Assembly (NCBI GenBank): GCA_000499405.2
Contig: HG738138.1
Location: 1,922,001 to 1,986,000 of the forward strand
Source: Onchocerca volvulus
Lineage: Eukaryota > Nematoda > Chromadorea > Rhabditida > Onchocercidae
Length of the DNA: 64,000 nt
Reading direction: 5' to 3'
The position numbers and the translations under genes were made by a program. Positions 39,236 through 50,539 of the stretch are shown here, piece by piece (position 1 is the first letter of the stretch; the number at the start of each line of letters is the position of its first letter). Below the pieces are notes generated by a model, which did not search any database, was not told where the DNA came from, and saw only the letters and a list, made by a program, of their open reading frames with translations.

Positions 39236-39836
39236 TGTCGGAATACCGAAGAAACAGTGATTCAAATTTAGTATAATTTTATTTCATTTTATTATATAAA
39301 AAATAGTAACTGTCAGTTTAAATTGTTAAGAAATGATTGATGACACGATTGTAATAGACCAAATTTCAAATGTGATTTCGACATTTTTTGAAACGCCAAA
39401 CTATTTGAATTTGATTGATGATATCTTAAAACTTTTTTGCAAATGTATTAATGACTTCCGCTATGGAATTTCACCAGCCGGTACCAGGATCAAACTCACA
39501 AACGGCGACAAATCAAACAATTATCAAAGACGGTGCCCGCTTGATTGATGGGATCCCGTCTCGAATTCCAGACACCCAAACGGCACCATGGGTGGACAAA
39601 AATGGTATATAAGCAGCACAAAACGATCCAAGTTCATTCGTTTGATTTACTTTTTTCTCCCAACCAGGACGACGAGCTACTCCACCACCTTTTTTTCATA
39701 TCGTTGCGTTATTTATATTCATTCTTTATTTATTGTGTACCACGTCTGGAGATACCTCACACGTTTAAAGTAATAAACTATTTAAGTTACTTAGTGTCGT
39801 GACACAGTTTACCCACACATACCAACTTCCACGACA
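39236..39836 (+). repeat. Element 2 5' LTR (601 bp)
   Basis: TGTCGGAATACCGA start and CCACGACA end. A TATA box GGTATATAAGCAGC lies near 39,604-39,617 and AATAAA-like signals near 39,770; homologous to the solo LTR at 36,880. Confidence 0.9.
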
Positions 39837-39841
39837 TTATC

Positions 39842-39858
39842 TGGTGCCCGAGGTGAGG
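39842..39858 (+). promoter_or_regulatory. Element 2 primer-binding site
   Basis: TGGTGCCCGAGGTGAGG, 5 nt after the LTR end and directly before the gag ATG at 39,860. Confidence 0.8.
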
Positions 39859-39859
39859 T

Positions 39860-41514
39860 ATGTCTTCCAGTCTGATCTCAGCTGCACAACCAACTAAGGA
39901 GAACTTAGCCAAACTCCTCGAAGAGATTAACACCATTGACCTAACCCCGGATCCAAATCTCTCACGAGAAGAACTAAAGCGGCATTATGAAGTAAAAGGC
40001 AGAATCGTCAAAGAAAAAACCAAGCGACTCGACCTCTATATCAACACGCTGGAATCCCTCGACAAAAGCTGGTTGGAACTCATCCAGAAAACAACGCTTC
40101 CAATTCAACGAAAGGAAGAAGAAGCGAAATATGCCAAAATGGTCGAGGATGAAACAGGTATTCTAAAACTGATTAATAGGGGAAAGGAAGCAAAAATTAC
40201 CTTAGAAATGTACATGGATGACTTTCAACTAGCTGTCCAACAACTCAACGAAGTGAAATCCGAAGAACCAGTCACTCATGGCGAGACATCTCGAACAGTT
40301 CGAGCGACTGTGAATCTACCNNNNNNNNNNNNNNNNNNNNNNNNNNNNNNNNNNNNNNNNNNNNNNNNNNNNNNNNNNNNNNNTGATGTCGTGTCTGAAA
40401 GGAGATGCTCTATTGGCCGTTAGGGGTTATGATATCGCTCCAGAAAATTATGACGTCATAAGAAACGTATTGACTGAAAAATTCGGCCAACCAACCACAA
40501 TAAAAAAGTCGCTATACAATGAGCTCCAGTCTATCAAAAGGAACGATAGAGAATGGAAAGCAACAATCGAAGCGACTGAAAGGATTCTTCGACAACTGGA
40601 AGCAACAGGCGAGAACTTGGAACATTCCAGTATCGAGATCCTCATTGAAAACAAACTACCGGCTTGGATACTAGATAAAGTATACCATGGTCGGTACAAT
40701 CCCTCCGACTTTTTCTGGCTGGCAGAATTGGTCCAACGAAATGAAGAAGTGACCAGAAGCCAAATCTCTATTAAAGAAAGAGATCCAACGGAACGCAAAG
40801 CAAAAACTCCTTACAAATTTAGAGGAGAAACATCGGCCTTAGCAGTTATGAAGAAAACTGCGGCAAATGGTCCTAAACCGACCGCGAACCCGAAGAAACC
40901 CAATCAAAGTAAAAGACCATGTGGATTCTGCAACGAGGACCACTGGGACAATGAATGCCGGACTTACCCTACTTTCAAACAACGTATGGAGTATCTGGCA
41001 AGAATCAAGGCGTGTCTCAATTGCTTAAAACCGGGACATGCCACGGAAGATTGCAACTTGAGGAAACGATCGTGTTTCCACTGCAAGGGTCCGCATAATA
41101 CAGCATTGTGCTGCATCAAATATGGCTTGAAAACCGGTGAACCAAAGGGGCAACAATCAAACGCAATCGTAGTCAATCCAATAACACAAGAAATTGACTC
41201 GAACGAAAAGGAAGTCCTGCTTTTATGTAACGAAGTCACGGTATCCAAACTAAACATGCCAGAAACGATTGAAAAGGTCATGGCATTTTTCGACATCGGT
41301 GCGCAAATGTCTTTTATATCAAAGGATTTGGCAGACCGATTGAAGCTACAACGAACAAAGGAAGAAACGATAACAATCGTCACATTCGGAAATAAAAATT
41401 CGAAATCGTATTCTTCCACGAAAGTAAAATTCGAGATAAAAACTATCGAACCAAGAATTATAACCATTGAAGCCTATGTGGTAGATCATCTAACAAATGA
41501 ACTGCAGATGATTA
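39860..41514 (+). pseudogene. Element 2 gag and protease, with assembly gap
   Basis: Gag opens at ATG 39,860 with a helical Lys/Glu-rich N-terminus. The N run interrupts it at 40,321-40,383, then DUF1759-type sequence continues (VRGYDIAPENY). Three CCHC knuckles follow: CGFCNEDHWDNEC, CLNCLKPGHATEDC and CFHCKGPHNTALC. A protease-like FFDIGAQMSFIS (DUF1758 region) precedes the palindrome. Nothing else breaks this part, so it may have been intact before the deletion. Confidence 0.88.
40321..40383. other. Assembly gap (63 Ns)
   Basis: Run of N within the element 2 gag; true length unknown. Confidence 0.99.
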
Positions 41515-41584
41515 CTGCTTGTGGACGTTGTACATCGTGGTGCGCACTAGGCTCCGCACCACGATGTACAACGTCCACAAGCAG
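41515..41584. repeat. Perfect 30-bp inverted repeat with 10-nt loop
   Basis: Arms 41,515-41,544 and 41,555-41,584 are exact complements (left arm begins CTGCTTGTGGACGTTG); the loop is CACTAGGCTC. It sits exactly where the element 2 protease end and the fingers half of RT are missing. Confidence 0.97.
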
Positions 41585-41652
41585 AACGAAACTGTACGCG
41601 ATTTCTTTGGTTAAAAAACATTTATGGACGAGTGACCGAGGATAATATAGTT

Positions 41653-43461
41653 TCATTCCGTTTTCGAAGAGTTCCATTTGGTGTTATCTCGTCCCCATTC
41701 TTACTATCGGCTACGCTCAACTATCATTTGGAGACAAATGGAAGCGAACTTGCTTCAGAAATTAGGAAGAATCTATATGTGGATAATGTTATACTATCAG
41801 CAGATGGGACTTACGAAGCACTCAAGGGTTACATGGAAATGAAATCCATTTTCCAAGAAGCTTCCATGAACATACGAGAATTCCTCTCAAATGATAGGAG
41901 ATTCAATGAAATCATCCCCGAGTACGATCGAGCCGAAGTAGGAACATACAAGAAAATTCTCGGTCTCAATTGGGATCCTAATAAAGATGTCCTTCACATT
42001 ATTGTGAAACCATGGAAACAACAGGAATTGACAAAAAGGACGATCTTACAATTTGTAGCATCCCAATATGACCCGCTAGGATTTTTGGTTCCCGTAATGA
42101 CACAATTCAAGATCTTTCTTCAAACATTATGGAAGAAGAATAATTCATGGGACCAACTCCTGAGTGAGGAGGACGAGCTAATATGGAAAAACCTATTAAA
42201 TGATTGGCCAGAAAAGGTAAAGGAACTACCGCGCCTTACAATACAAGTCACAAACACATCGCAAATTCACGTCTTCACAGACGCATCTACCCTTGCATAT
42301 TCGGCTGCAGTTTATGCCAAACAAGGAACTGAGACATTCTTAATCTTCGCCAAATCTCGAATCGCATCTATAAAAGGTATGACTATACCTCGTTTAGAAT
42401 TATTAGCAATACTTATAGGTGTAAGGGCAGCTCAATTCGTCTTAAAACAATTGGGTTTAGAACCTGCCCAAGTCACATTATGGTCAGATTCTAAATGCGC
42501 CTTACATTGGATAAGGAATCACTCACGACTCCAACCAACGTTCATACAAAATCGAGTCGAGGAAATACGAAATGCGAAATTTTCATTTCGTTATATACCA
42601 AGTGACTGTAACCCAGTTGACATAGCTACAAGGGGATTCTTTCCCAGCAAACTTGGAAATTACCAGCAGTGGTGGAAAGGACCAAATTGGTTGGCAGAAG
42701 ACGAACGCGACTGGCCACTATGGGAATTTAATTTCAAAGAAAACGACGAGGAAGTAAATGTCATTGCTAAGACTCGCGAATCAACTATTGCGAGAGGAAG
42801 CCTTAGACTCCTCGATGCAAGCCGTTTTAGTAAATGGAAAAAACTAGTAAGAACTACCATTTGGATTTTAAAATTTATAAACTTAATAACAAAAGGAAGA
42901 ATCCCATGGCTACAACCCCTTTCAAAGGAAAAAGGTGATTTTACGGCGGAAGATTATAAAATAGCAGTGATGCTATTAATCAAACAAGCTCAAACTGAAG
43001 GTATTACTGAAGAAGAAATAACCAAATGGGACTTGTTTTACGACGAAGAAGATAGGGTATGGAGATTAAGAGGAAGGCTAAGAAATTCGGAATTGGAAAC
43101 TAGCAGTCTACACCCCATCTATCTTCCCGCACACAATCCCGTAACGGAAATCTTTATACAACGAGAGCATGAAGAACTATATCATGCAGGAACTGCTCAC
43201 ACACTTTCGAAGTTAAGAACAGAATTCTGGATACCGAAAGGTAGAACAGAAGTTAAACGAATAGTGAATAAATGTATGGCTTGTAGGAGATGGAAAGCAA
43301 GACCATTTAAATTTCCAATCATGCCCGATCTTCCCGATGCACGGGTAAAACGTTCTCTAACATTTGAACAGGTCAGATTGGATTATATGGGACCAATCTC
43401 CATCAAAACTTATATTGGCGTAAGTAAAAGATGGATAGCCCTATTCACATGTTCCACGACA
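41653..43461 (+). pseudogene. Element 2 pol remnant: RT palm, RNase H, integrase start
   Basis: Open for about 600 codons. RT resumes at [16 protein letters not shown] with the YVDN box, the connection region ([15 protein letters not shown]), RNase H ([35 protein letters not shown]), integrase HHCC (HAGTAHTL with CMACRRW), and the first core Asp in RLDYMGP. The frame is lost at the 3' deletion junction near 43,452-43,461. Confidence 0.9.
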
Positions 43462-43501
43462 GTCTGCAATCCCAAATTACGACCAGAATTTTTCCCCAAC
43501 A

Positions 43502-43615
43502 AATACCTCGATTGGAACTACTTGCAATACTCATCGAGGTAAGAGCTGCTCAATTCGTAGTAAAACAATTAGATTTCGGAAATTTACGAATAATTTTATG
43601 ATTGTCGAGAAATTC
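43502..43615 (+). pseudogene. Retroelement RNase H fragment, right half
   Basis: Begins at the second AATAC and reads [20 protein letters not shown], the residues that directly follow the left half (ends DMTI) in elements 1 and 2. Decays after about 43,579. Confidence 0.8.
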
Positions 43616-43632
43616 GAAATAGTTTAATTATT

Positions 43633-43983
43633 GTCGGAAATTCCGAGGATATGTGATCTCAATTTCAATTTTTTTTATCATCTGTAAAATTTTATTTCAA
43701 AATTTGATTTCTGCTCAATAATCTCCTTCCTTTCCTAACTTCCTCATATAATTCTGTAAACAACTGTCTGAGTCCTACTGTGTCAGAACAACTGAAGATC
43801 AAAAATTGAATTTTTCCTTAAAATGCAAATAAGGAGTAACATTTCTCCAGATTATACATTTTTTTGATTTTGTAACTTAATTTACATAAAATATAAACCT
43901 TTCGGCATCTTGCTAACAAAAGCCCGGATGCATTGTTATTTACTCAAATATCGCGTTGATAAATTGTATTATAATGTAAATGT
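43633..43983 (+). repeat. Partial family C LTR
   Basis: Starts TGTCGGAAATTCCGAGGAT and follows the first part of the adjacent family C LTR (shared TCAATAAT, CTTCCT and TAACTCTGTAAA-like blocks). Probably a truncated 5' portion in tandem with the next LTR. Confidence 0.55.
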
Positions 43984-44637
43984 TGTCGAAAATTCCGAGA
44001 GATTCGTGATATCAATTTTTAATTCAGTCATTTTTTGCAAATTTTAATTGTTGTTCTTGATATTTACTCAATAATTTACTTAATGTTGTGCTTCCTGAAT
44101 ATAACTTTGTAAATAACCTACTTATTCCCAAGTGGGTAAAACGGTTGCATTTCATAACAGTATGTTACTGTTCTGGCAATAAGCCAATATTTAGGAAATG
44201 GTATTATATAGCCAACTCGGGTATTTTATATTTTACCTCCCTTTATTATCAATTTCTTTGTTATATTGATATTATTGATTTACAATGTACATGTCATGTC
44301 GCGTTCTCCAATTTTTAAAATAAAGGTTTAATTACCCAAGTTTGAGATTCAACGCAATTCAAATTGGTTTCGCTTCTATATCCGTACCTATTGAGCAAGA
44401 ATAGAAGTTCAAATAAATCCGACTGGTCACGCAGCACAATTACTCACGACCGCAAACGTTAGTCATTACTGTCAAATTTCAATTTAAAAGTTATCTTTCC
44501 TTCAAAAAAATTTTTTCGTCAGATGTGCCGATAAATTGCATGATAAAAAGGCCCTTTTACACACAAAAAATGACACCAACTATGAAAAGGCTTTAAACCC
44601 CTAAACTTCTTTACGAATTTTTTTTGGTCCCACGACA
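43984..44637 (+). repeat. Family C BEL/Pao LTR carrying SL1
   Basis: Starts TGTCGAAAATTCCGAG and ends CCCACGACA, the termini seen in elements 1 and 2. Seven nt later comes PBS-like TGGTAGAACGAGACAG (44,645), then gag. A TATA-like ATTATATAGCC lies near 44,203. SL1 sits 344 bp into the LTR. Confidence 0.7.
44327..44348 (+). other. Exact SL1 spliced-leader sequence (22 nt)
   Basis: The genomic sequence starts GGTTTAATTACCCAAG and continues with TTTGAG, identical to the nematode SL1 leader. It follows AATAAA (44,321-44,326) directly. The next bases are ATTCAACG, not the GT donor of an SL RNA gene, so this is the leader as found on mRNA, not an SL RNA gene. Confidence 0.93.
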
Positions 44638-44643
44638 AAATTT

Positions 44644-46320
44644 TTGGTAGAACGAGACAGAAATATTTCGATTAGCTTAATCAAAAGCGCCCAGCCGACG
44701 CTAGGAAGTCTAGAAAGAGTGATCAAAGAAGTACAAGAATTGAATTTGACGCCAGTCAGCCAAGAACTGTCAACAGAGGAAGAGTATCGATTCTACGACG
44801 CTCGGAAGCGAATTATGGAAGAAAAACTAGCAGTGTTAGTATTTTGGAAGTTATCAACAACAATTGATTAGACTATGTTGGACAAAGAACAATGAAACCT
44901 GAAAAAAAGAAGACATGAAGAGGAAATATACGAAGAGCCGACCTACTAATAGGTATCTTAAAACTATGAAATGAAGGGAGAGAAATTAAAATCACGCTAA
45001 CATTTCGTAAAAACGATTATGAATCAGTTATCCAGTGCCTAACCTTTCTAATCTCAGGACAAATACAAGCCAAAAAATAGATCACCAACACCAAAACAGC
45101 CAGATTGCCCCACAGGCAATTGTAAACTTACCCTGTTGCAATTAGCAATATTTAGTGGCGATCCAAATCACGGAAAGAGCTCTGGAATGACCTTAATGCC
45201 GCTGTGCATCTCCAGGCTATATCAGACATACAAAAGTTAAATTACTTGATGTCCTATCTAAGAGGAGACGCGCTACTAGCTGTCAAGAGATATGATATTG
45301 CCTTCCAGAACTACAATGTAAAATGTCTTAATTGAGAAGTTTGGCGAAATGAACCCATACAAAATTCCTTATACGTCGAACTGGATCAATTAGACGAAAA
45401 GACGAAGAATGGAAGGCAATAATCGAAGTAATAGAAAGAATACTGCGATAGCTAGAAGCAATCGGTGAAAATCTAGAACATAGTATCGAGACCTCAATAG
45501 AAAGCAAACTGCTGGCATGGATACTGGATAGAATATACCAACAAAAGAAAAAGGAATCATGATTAACAACCGAACTCCGACAAAGGCTAGAAGAATTAAT
45601 TCAGATAAATGAGAAAGTCGGAAGAAATCACTCTTTTAGTAAAGAAAAGAAACCGATAGAAATCAAACAAAGCAGAAATACTAGTGGACAAACTTTCGCA
45701 ATGGCCGCGATCAAGCAATCCAAGATAAACGGTCGAAACCAATTACAAGAAAAGAAGAAAAAGACAAGTCACGAAGACCATATGTGTATTCTGCAATAAG
45801 GACCATTGGGATATTGGATGTTAAACTTATCTCACTCTCAAACAACGAATGGAATGTTTGAGAGAAAACAATGCTTGCCACAATTATCTCCGATCCCGAC
45901 ACAAAAAAAACGATTGCAAAAGAAGGAAGCATCGATAAATTTTAATTGCAGGGATTTGCAAGGATTTACACAAAACTGCACTATGCCCTGTTGACTATAG
46001 TATAACTAGATCAAATAAAAAGGAAACAAATAGTACGAAAGAACAACCGCCCAACTAAGGAAGTCTTGTTAATGTGCAAGGAGATCCAAATAACAAATCC
46101 GAAAATATCAGAAAAGAAAGAGTACCGGCATTTTTCGACAACGGTGCACAATTATCCTTTATTAGAAGGAAATTAGCGAAACGATTAAATCTAGAAGAGA
46201 TTGAAGAGGGAGCCATGAAGATATATTCGTTTGGTGATAAAAGTCCGATAGCATCCCGTAGAAATCGGAGCTAAAACAAACAACTCAGAAACGGTTTTCT
46301 TCGAAGCTAATATGGTGGAT
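44644..46320 (+). pseudogene. Decayed family C gag-protease
   Basis: Gag N-terminus (SLIKSAQPTLGSLERVIKEV) to about 44,850, then a heavily shifted gag core, knuckle-like remains near 45,790-45,990, and a protease-like block at 46,074-46,270 (AFFDNGAQLSFIRRKLAKRL). RT, RNase H and integrase are absent. Much more decayed than elements 1 and 2. Confidence 0.8.
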
Positions 46321-46632
46321 AACTTAATAGACAAACTACAAATAGTCAAGTTAAACAACAAAGCATTATCCCTTATGACAAATCAAGGACAACTGGATAG
46401 CATAAAGGATATTGGAAACAACCGGATATGTGATGATTGACTACACCATGAGTATGAATGGAGAAGAGGGGAGGAATGATTCGAAGAAGTAAAAGAGAAC
46501 ACTCGAATGAACGAAGGAAAGTACTACGGATCCAGACGAAAATATAGCATCAAGAACAGAAAGTGTCATTAGAAAGCGATGTGCCGCTAAAGAAGATTCG
46601 ATCTGATGGCGTTGGGTTTCTCCGGTCGGGAA

Positions 46633-47230
46633 TATCCGTAATCCGAAATGACGAAATCCAAGTATTTAATATTGTATAAATTTGTAATATTTATCAGATA
46701 AATGAATCACTTATCCATATCTCAGAGCTTATGTGCATTGTTTAAAATATTGAAATCCATATTAATTGTCTGGAATGTTGCGAGGACTAAAGCTAGTGTT
46801 CTTTGAAAATTGTAAGCATTGTTATATATTATCCTTTGTTTATAATGTGTTGTGACCAAGGATTATCCATATAAAAAGGAGCTTTTCGAGCCAGCAGGAA
46901 TCAATGTCTTCAAAATCAGTATCAGCGACAGTTCAGCAGGAGCAACAGAATGGTGGAACGAAAGGAAAACGACAGTCATCAACGAAAAATATGACAATAT
47001 AATGAGCATTCAAACTGTTCATTAAGTCTCTATTATTACATAAACAATATATATTATATTGTCTACAGTATCGTGTAAGATCAGTGAAAGCTGTTGTCGA
47101 TTGTTTATAATGTTATACAAACCAAAAAAAGGCTATTGTTGACCTAGCGAAGTCACAACAACAAGAAGAAGCAATCTCAAATCCAACCAGACTATAAACC
47201 AAATTGCAAAATATTAAATTTTTCCCCAAT
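46633..47230 (+). repeat. Family A BEL/Pao LTR, copy 3
   Basis: Homologous to 34,939-35,624 over its length: CCGAAATGACGAAATCC start, CCAAGGATTATCCATATAAAAAGG promoter region near 46,856-46,880 and TTTTTCCCCAATAG end. It may be the 3' LTR partner of copy 1 or an independent solo LTR. Confidence 0.75.
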
Positions 47231-49904
47231 AGTATATCATTACATCGAATTTGAGTACATAACACGAGAAAAAAGGACAAATCGAATAAAGAAGAATATG
47301 CGTCTTGATTATTCCAATAAACCAAAGTTAGACCTTTCTAGGACTTTTCTGGACCATACTTAAACAAGGCTTGCTTTTAACGAAGAATGATAGGTGCTAA
47401 TGATCGCTGCTGTCACTATATATATAAGGTCATGCAAATATCTTCCGGATGCATCCGACTTTTCCGCTACGTACAAATTCGAAAAACGGATGGCAAATTT
47501 TTCACATTTAAATTATTTTTAGGCGAAATAAAGTGAGTCCAGGACTTATTTTTAATTAAGACTGAAGTAAGTTTTAGTTGCAATACTTCTTAACAAGACA
47601 AAATCGGTTCTTGGTCAAAATATCTAATTCAATCAAGTTTTATAAATTTGATAGCTTTTCTCGGTTGGCTGGCCACAGTCCTTTTTTATATATGATGATA
47701 TATTTCACTATACATCCTGCTTCTCAGTTTGTATCGACCTATTCTAAGTCATTGAGTACCATTCAGATTGAAAAGCATATGAATATTTAACAATATTTGT
47801 CTCTCAGCATTCAGTACGAGTCATATTGAATTGATCAACAAATAATGAAGAAAGCAGAAAAAAAAATGTAACAGTAATTTATTTACAGTTTCAAATTAAT
47901 AAAAACTTGGGAAAAATGGAGACAATAAAAAAAAAAAAAGAGAGAAAGTAACAATTTTCAGGGACCTAAACAAATTAACTTATAAGTTATCATTTGTTTC
48001 CATTTGCTTTATATTAGCAGATTTATATATTTCTAATATAAATTGTATTCATTAGAACTGATTATGAAGTACATGGACACGAAAATTATCTTTCTACTTC
48101 CCTTTTTTTTTGTCGGATGTAGAAAATTTTCTAACACTTTAATGAAGAAATCGTGTAGAATTGCTTGTTTTAAAATTAAATTTAGTAGGAAAAAACAATT
48201 CTTTGTAGAAAAAATGGCATTTTTTGCCAAAATTTTTTTTTTAGTTAGCAATATAATTATTAATAATAATCAACGATTACATATCAATAAATGAATTGTG
48301 GAATGATTTAAATCAAACATAGTTGGCAGCATAAGTTATTAGGATTTTAATATTTGCCTGATTTTATTTCTAAAGTGCCATTAATGCGTTAAAAAAAAGC
48401 TGATTCTTCAGCAAATGCCTTTCTTGGAATGCCTATATTAGCAAGTATGACATATGTCAATACATGAGTAGATGATGCTTTTTACATTATTCTTTGAAAC
48501 GAAAGAGAAATTTTTAGATTTTTCGAATTTGTTTCAAAATAAATTTGTTGAAAAATCATTGTTATTAAATTTTTTAAAAATTAGACGTGCGATGGTCAAT
48601 TCCATTTACGTCGATATTTCAAACTGTCCATTCAAAGGTTGGGTGAATAACTGAATTATTATTATTTTTCAACCGATGAGTATTTAGAAAGTAGGTGGGA
48701 GGACTGTTGACATAGAAACGTGTAAAATGGACTGATCGAAGAAAAATTTGACTGCTTACATAGCTTATCGTATTAAGCGAACTATACGTAAGTTGGTAAG
48801 AACTGAAGCGTTACAGAAGATATCATAGCGAAAGTGCAACATAAGCGATTGTCGGTAAAGGCGTTATCGACGATCAAATCCAATTACTGATGGGGTAAAA
48901 AAGTTCTTTCAAAAAGACTCGATGCAGTGAATCTCTGAGAAATCCAACACTATCAACGATCAACTGAACCGTTTATCTCGAAACTTCCATCCCAGCATCT
49001 CGAGAGGAAAAATCATTCAAGACTTTAAAAAACAAATTCCACTCATCCGCGATGGCAAGTGAGGCATGTTTGACTGACCTGCTGAAAATTTCAACTTGCA
49101 TTCGATTCACATTTGCGGATTATCATCATTTCAGGATATTTGTCTAGCTCGACATAAACAAATATAACTGCCTAAAGTATCTGAAAATACTTCATACTTT
49201 AGAATATCTGAAAATACTTTAGCGAATCTCAGCGGTTCTCTTCAAGACCACAAATATGTCAGTCATGCTAATTTTAAGATCATCTGGAAGTTCAAACTCA
49301 GAAATTTTGTTAGGACTAGTTTCTGGTGATAAATAAAAGCTTGAATGAAAACTAACTCTTCGTATTTTATCTTCCAAAAATTGGCTCCGAATTTAAATTG
49401 TTTTAAATTGAAGCTAATAATTTCACAGCAAATAAATTTAGTTTACCAGTTTACCATATATCATGATGGGATCAACTTCGATGTCGCATAAAAATCCGAA
49501 AGTTTGTGGATAAACAAAAATATGAGATTGATTTGCAATCTATTCGGAAGTCTTCATGAAGTGCCATCATTAAGCTTCATCATTAAGCCTAGAAAACTGG
49601 AACATGTAGATTAAAACTGAGATTAAACTGCGAAAGGTCTTTTTCTTGGTGATAACATGTACCGAAACATATAAATTTGAATGTCGTAGTTGATCTAGAT
49701 TGAGCCATGTCGATTTAAATAGTTTTAATAAATTTTATGCGTTGTCTAAAAGGTGAAAATGATCCTGCTAAACGAGGTTTAGTCATATGCTAGTAGCTAT
49801 TGAATCCAAACATTGAATTAACTTTCCGGACAAGTTGATTTCTTAGAATGTTTTTTTTTTTTTTTTGTTGGACTTTAAGTTTCTTTTTTTGCTGTGACCT
49901 CGAA
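47231..49904. other. Intergenic region with an old histone relic
   Basis: No intact gene. A TATA-like run (CACTATATATATAAGG) lies near 47,417-47,432. A degenerate histone 3' hairpin at 49,234-49,249 suggests that a plus-strand histone gene once ended here; its coding part is not readable. Confidence 0.45.
49234..49249 (+). terminator. Degenerate histone 3' stem-loop relic
   Basis: GGTTCTCTTCAAGACC followed by ACAAAT. It fits a 6-bp stem and 4-nt loop with one mismatch and one wobble pair, and shares its downstream sequence with the hairpin at 51,969. Confidence 0.4.
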
Positions 49905-50455
49905 TATTTAATTCGAAATTTTAATGCAGGAATTCAAGAATGATGATTTATTCGACTCTCCAAGAATCTTCAACTCTTCCATTCCACCATAATTATTCAT
50001 AAGACAAAAACGCTTTGTTTTGCAACGAGCACCAACTCTTAATTGTAAACAGTAATAATTGTAAGCATTTATGCTTGCTAATTTGTTGGGTCCAATATAT
50101 TAAGCCATTTCATTCATTTATTGAATTTCATTTAAATATTAAAAATGTAATAAAGCATCATATACCGAAATGACATTATGCCATGTTAAAGATACCGTAT
50201 CTGAAGAATATTCACTATTCTATGGTTGCTTTATATCAGAAAAGAAATATCGAATGACACACTGGTAGGAAATCTATTATTATCTAATCCCAAGATTGAG
50301 ATTATTCCGGGAAGAGATTTGGATAAATTAGTCGCAGTTGCAATTTTAATTTAATGGCTGAAACTTCAACTTTATTGGGAAATTTGGATGAGACTAGTAA
50401 ATAACACCAATTATTCTTGTGTATACACACAATTAATAAATTTTTTATTTCATTT
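49905..50455 (+). repeat. Inverted repeat, left arm
   Basis: About 0.5 kb that reads as the reverse complement of 53,385-53,900 with few differences (for example GGATGAGACTAGTAAATAAC near 50,387 against GTTATTTACTAGTCTCATCC). A 40-bp block near 49,950-49,990 is unique to this arm. It is the 3' flank of the H2B gene. Confidence 0.93.
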
Positions 50456-50539
50456 CAAATATAAAATTATCAGAGGTATTATAAGCATAATTCGTAGATT
50501 TGTGGCCTTACTGGATGAAGTAGAAAACTTGAGATCGTT

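Larger units (their letters stand above)
39236..43461 (+). mobile_element. Internally deleted family B BEL/Pao element (element 2)
   Basis: Starts with a complete 5' LTR and ends at TTCCACGACA; flanked by perfect GTCTG duplications (39,231-39,235 and 43,462-43,466). It holds PBS, gag, three zinc knuckles, protease, the second half of RT, RNase H and the integrase start. The rest of integrase and nearly all of the 3' LTR are missing. It contains a 63-N gap and a 30-bp palindrome where the first half of RT should be. Confidence 0.9.
38319..43501 (+). mobile_element. Family A LTR inserted in RNase H, itself split by element 2
   Basis: Starts GGGTAAAACCGAAAT, as the family A LTR at 34,939 does, runs to 39,235, and resumes at 43,462 to end TTTTTCCCCAACA. 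Flanked on both sides by AATAC (38,314-38,318 and 43,502-43,506). No family A internal genes are present, so it is probably a solo LTR. A TATA-like TTCATATAAAAAGG lies near 38,903-38,917. Confidence 0.75.

Noticed and set aside
40321..40383. Biological break in element 2 gag
   Set aside because: It is a run of N, an assembly gap.
40448..41467. Minus-strand frames in element 2 gag
   Set aside because: Antisense shadows; the plus-strand frame carries the zinc knuckles and protease motif.
44327..44348. SL RNA gene
   Set aside because: No GT donor after the leader, and none of the expected SL RNA downstream sequence or Sm site was seen.
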